Under the pieces are notes generated by a model that worked only from the letters and a program-made list of their open reading frames with translations, was not told the DNA's origin and ran no database searches. A stretch of 64,000 nucleotides of DNA from Watersipora subatra (Eukaryota; Bryozoa; Gymnolaemata; Cheilostomatida; Watersiporidae). The stretch covers positions 55,995,415 through 56,059,414 of the forward strand of contig NC_088716.1 of the NCBI RefSeq assembly GCF_963576615.1, in the 5' to 3' direction. Both the position numbers and the translations under genes were made by a program. Below are positions 61,701 to 64,000 of this stretch, in pieces. Each line of letters begins with the position of its first letter. Positions within the stretch are counted from its first letter, which is position 1.

Positions 61701-64000
61701 CAATAAAATATGTTAACAACCAGGGTTGGCTCGGTTTAAACCAGCCGAAAAAAACCGGTTTTTATGTTTTTTCATTTTTTGTGTGTGAAAAACATAATAT
61801 TTTAACCTCCTAGTGGTTCATGCGCGATAGAAATGCAATTATATGTAATTATCAGCTGTGGAAGTTCATTTAAGACACAGTAGTAAATTGATGGCAGAGC
61901 TCAAGTTGAAACTACATGAAATCCTAGCACAACAATGAATTAGTGAATTTCATTTTCAATTGGTTTTATCAAGTGATATAATGATCTCTTTAATGATGAA
62001 ATATAAAAACCATGTGAAATATACTAATTCAACCCTCTAATACTAATTCAATCCTCTCCATTCAGTCTCTAATAATGAATGATTACTTTCTCAAGTCTGG
62101 CCAGTGAGAAAGGATTACGTATAATTAGAAACCAAAACAATAAAATCCTTTTGGGCAAAAGCTTTAAGTTTGCATACTAACATTTCATTTATTCAGTACA
62201 AGCCAGTCGTTGGATTGTTTGAATTCAGTTTATCAAGTTTTTTGTGTTTCGAAAAGTTAAAGTTGTGTCTCAAGTTTCCAACAGGCCTCGCAAACAGGAT
62301 CCCATTTGGCAGTTTTTCACTCGAACTGCAAAAGGCAAAGGTTTCAAGGCAAAATGTAATAGGTGTGCTGTCATAACGCGAGGTCAGGCAGATAGGCTTA
62401 AAGCTCACGTAGCACAATGTCAAGCTGAAAACACCAAATTAGACAGTGATGCTAGTATTCAGGTGATAGAAGTTGAGTCATCTGCCACTGTTCCAAACAC
62501 TAGCAATGCATCTGCATTATGCTCTGCTCTACACTACCACACGACTAATCACATCGATTAAAATTCCTACTCATACATAGAGCTGTATGTAAATTATTCA
62601 CTTTATGTCATAAGATTTCTGCTCTGTATTTCATCAATCATGTTTGATTAAAGACTCATTCCAAAATTTCCCTATTTGCTCTCTTTTTTCCCATAACAAC
62701 TCCCACAGTACTATTTTTAACAGATGATTCCACATATGTATGTTCAACTCAATCATGCAGCTATAGTAAGTGATGTTAATTAGACTTAAAATTGCAAAAA
62801 CCTTGGTAAAATTATAAAAACCATAAAAACCGGTTTAAACCATAAAAACCAGTTTAAACCAAAAAAACCTGGTTTTTTCATAAAAACCGTGGTTTTTTCC
62901 AACCTTATTAACAACCCATCCTGAGCGTAGTTTCAGTTAATAAACACTTATTTTTCATCGTAATTTGTTGTTAGCAGTGACAAGTCGTGCTAGACGCATT
63001 ACAGCTCGGAATTTTTACTAATTTTAGATCTATAGACTTTGAGTGATTTTTCTTAAACAGTATTACTACTGAAAGCTGTTATTCATACTTTTCAGTAATA
63101 ATAATAATAGTAATAATGCCATAAACTGTAATAATATTGATAGATCGTTCGACCTAGACATGCTCACAATTTTTTCGAAAATGACCGAAAAGTGTTCGTT
63201 CTCACTCTGCAACGCATTTATGGTGATTTTTATGACATCAGCTGATGTAACATTTTATGATGATTAATTTGGTATCAAACTATTTGTATAGACCGAGTGG
63301 TTCAAAAGTTATGACGATTTATATGGCCTCTGCCAATTATTAGGTTTTATCGAATACATAATTATGTCCTGGTAAAGAAATTAATTTGGTACCAAGTGTT
63401 AATTATGTACATAATGACTACTCATGACGATCTCTCACAGTGCAAGGGACTGCCAAGCATACTAATTTATTATGAAATATATGCAAATTTCCGAACTAAT
63501 CAACACAACAGTAAACATTAATTGCAATAGTTGAAAATAAATATAGCAATCTATAGATACTTGTTAACTACAAAAGGTTATGGCTTGAATACAGCAAATG
63601 ATGATTCAGCACCTACCATAAATGTAGGGTGTCATATGCGCGTGCCTCAGACCTTCCTTGTGTCCTAAATGAACTCGGGCTTCAAACAAATCATCAAGGG
63701 TGAACAAATCTCCGACACCAAAGTAGTCCTACATCAGTCAGTAAAACAATAGGAGGCTAAGCTGTGTGATGGTTTATGCTCATCAATAATTTACTGCGGA
63801 CTTACAAAGGAAGATCAATATGCAATAGTTCAAACCACAAAAACTGATTTATGTATATTTAGTTCAGACTCGATGTTTGAATGTTGTGAAAAATGCAAGA
63901 AAACTGTGAAGATTTTCAGTTTTCTTAAATACCATACCTCAGTTAACAACGCGTCATTTTGCAGTTGTGTAATACTTTGGCCTACATTGGACTGAGAAAC
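53179..64000 (-). CDS. MRPS2: Mitochondrial ribosomal protein S2 (uS2m), 5' end outside window
   Basis: Small-subunit mitoribosome protein. Exons on the minus strand: 63938-64000 (continues beyond the edge), 63617-63728, 58107-58290, 57647-57902 and, less surely, 53179-53307. All join in phase and give 247 residues. Family signs: [99 protein letters not shown] and [20 protein letters not shown]. The proposed last exon starts VIEG, as in bacterial S2 after the same block, and ends with a basic helix-like stretch ([20 protein letters not shown]). It overlaps exon 1 of the GT10 gene in antisense. Alternatively exon 57647-57902 may run on to a stop at 57578. The gene's introns hold the repeats and transposons of 54-63 kb. 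Confidence 0.88.
53300..53440. repeat. Short tandem repeat (~20 bp)
   Basis: Copies of GTATTACCAGAGGTACACAT with small changes, in GT10 intron 1 and beside the proposed last S2 exon. Confidence 0.8.
54825..54985. repeat. ~25-bp tandem repeat, ~6 copies
   Basis: Copies of GGGCCATAATTCCTGAATTG plus a short A/G spacer. It starts 35 bp inside GT10 intron 2. Confidence 0.85.
55930..56930. repeat. 38-bp minisatellite, ~26 copies
   Basis: The unit TTATTTGGAACTGGTTTGCT is followed by ATGAACAGCTATGGTGGG. Copies vary by single bases, and pairs of variants alternate (GCTATGAACAGC versus GTTATAAACAGC), suggesting 76-bp higher-order units. It begins ~160 bp after the GT10 stop, within the last S2 intron. 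Confidence 0.95.
58530..58675. repeat. 41-bp palindromic tandem repeat, ~3.5 copies
   Basis: Each unit holds the perfect palindrome GTATATTATACATGTATAATATAC, of which the core TATTATACATGTATAATA is quoted here. Spacing is 41 bp (CATTATGCA at 58561 and 58602). It lies in an S2 intron. Confidence 0.85.
59792..60667. mobile_element. hAT-like non-autonomous element (MITE), 876 bp
   Basis: Terminal inverted repeats are TAGTGTTGGGCCG at the left and CGGCCCAACACTA at the right. The flanks GCATAGAC and GCACAGAC make an 8-bp target duplication with one mismatch, as expected for hAT. It lies inside a CA-rich array, present on both sides. Inside is a palindrome around 60085-60122 built on ATAAAACGTAATATACGTTT. 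No transposase frame is present. Confidence 0.7.
60668..61075. repeat. CA-rich array (CACACGCACAGA units)
   Basis: About 400 bp of CA dinucleotides with regular CG and GA interruptions. It is continuous in type with the short CA tract at 59757-59783 left of the MITE. Open frames across it (CVCVCV / HTHTHT) are artefacts. Confidence 0.95.
61143..61280 (-). mobile_element. tRNA-derived SINE
   Basis: On the minus strand a tRNA-like head has an A-box-like TGACTGAGTGG and a B box GTGTTCGATTCTTG. The body follows (AGCTTCGGACAAATGGACGA) and ends near CTGCTTTTATTATGG. The acceptor-stem pairing is poor, so it is a SINE rather than a working tRNA. Confidence 0.5.
61721..62907 (+). mobile_element. hAT DNA transposon, 1.19 kb, retaining only a BED finger
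   Basis: It is flanked by a perfect 8-bp target duplication, TTAACAAC (61713-61720 and 62908-62915). Ends are CAGGGTTGGCTCGGTTTAAA and, inverted, TAAGGTTGGAAAAAACC; inner AAACCGGTTTTTATG motifs recur in opposite orientation at the two ends. It is too short for a full hAT transposase; the only coding signal is the BED-type finger at 62244-62561. It lies in an S2 intron. Confidence 0.8.
62244..62561 (+). CDS. BED-type zinc-finger fragment inside the hAT element
   Basis: The open frame encodes DPIWQFF, then KAKCNRC and [10 protein letters not shown], a C-x2-C ... H-x3-C BED finger as found at the N-terminus of hAT transposases. No in-frame ATG exists between the preceding stop (near 62220) and the finger. 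A good acceptor (TTTCCAACAG, exon from 62285) suggests it was or is a downstream exon. It stops ~50 residues past the finger, with no catalytic or dimerisation region. It could be a remnant or a finger-only product; no evidence of expression is visible. Confidence 0.6.
   Translation: MFRKVKVVSQVSNRPRKQDPIWQFFTRTAKGKGFKAKCNRCAVITRGQADRLKAHVAQCQAENTKLDSDASIQVIEVESSATVPNTSNASALCSALHYHTTNHID

Overview
This is a stretch of an AT-rich invertebrate animal nuclear genome. It has long GT-AG introns, many young minisatellites and several transposon families. The protein families (a JIP1 scaffold, quiver-type Ly6 protein, two GT10 fucosyltransferases, mitochondrial uS2) fit a protostome, probably a lophotrochozoan such as a bryozoan or mollusc; the species cannot be fixed from the sequence alone. 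Most genes are split into short exons, so I rebuilt them by hand from splice sites and reading-phase continuity. Every multi-exon model below closes in phase.

Layout: (1) 1-5152 +, the 3' part of an RTN4IP1-like mitochondrial oxidoreductase. (2) 7955-16212 +, a three-exon secreted/GPI-type Ly6 (quiver/sleepless-like) gene whose 6.9 kb intron holds three unrelated satellite arrays of 86, 27 and 10 bp. (3) 18264-40591 -, a complete 11-exon JIP1 (MAPK8IP1/APLIP1-type) scaffold gene, 604 aa, with JNK-docking motif, SH3 domain, PTB domain and C-terminal kinesin-binding tail. (4) 41726-43057 -, an intronless GT10 fucosyltransferase. (5) 43445-46018, two Helitron-like non-autonomous elements. (6) 46696-51574 -, a young Ty3/Gypsy LTR element with identical LTRs. 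(7) 53162-55768 +, a second GT10 gene in three exons. (8) 53179-64000 -, the mitochondrial ribosomal protein S2 gene, running off the right edge. The second GT10 gene appears to sit inside its last intron, and the two genes' terminal exons overlap on opposite strands. (9) Inside another S2 intron lie an 876-bp hAT-like MITE, a CA-rich array, a tRNA-derived SINE and a 1.19-kb hAT element that keeps only a BED zinc-finger frame.

The genes have unrelated jobs (mitochondrial redox, excitability or adhesion-type Ly6 protein, JNK/kinesin scaffolding, Golgi fucosylation, mitochondrial translation); no operon-like system is visible. The most unusual signal is in the JIP1 gene. At two different exons the exon's 3' end together with its 5' splice site has been tandemly duplicated into the following intron (62 bp x4 and 81 bp x3), leaving arrays of intact or near-intact donor sites.
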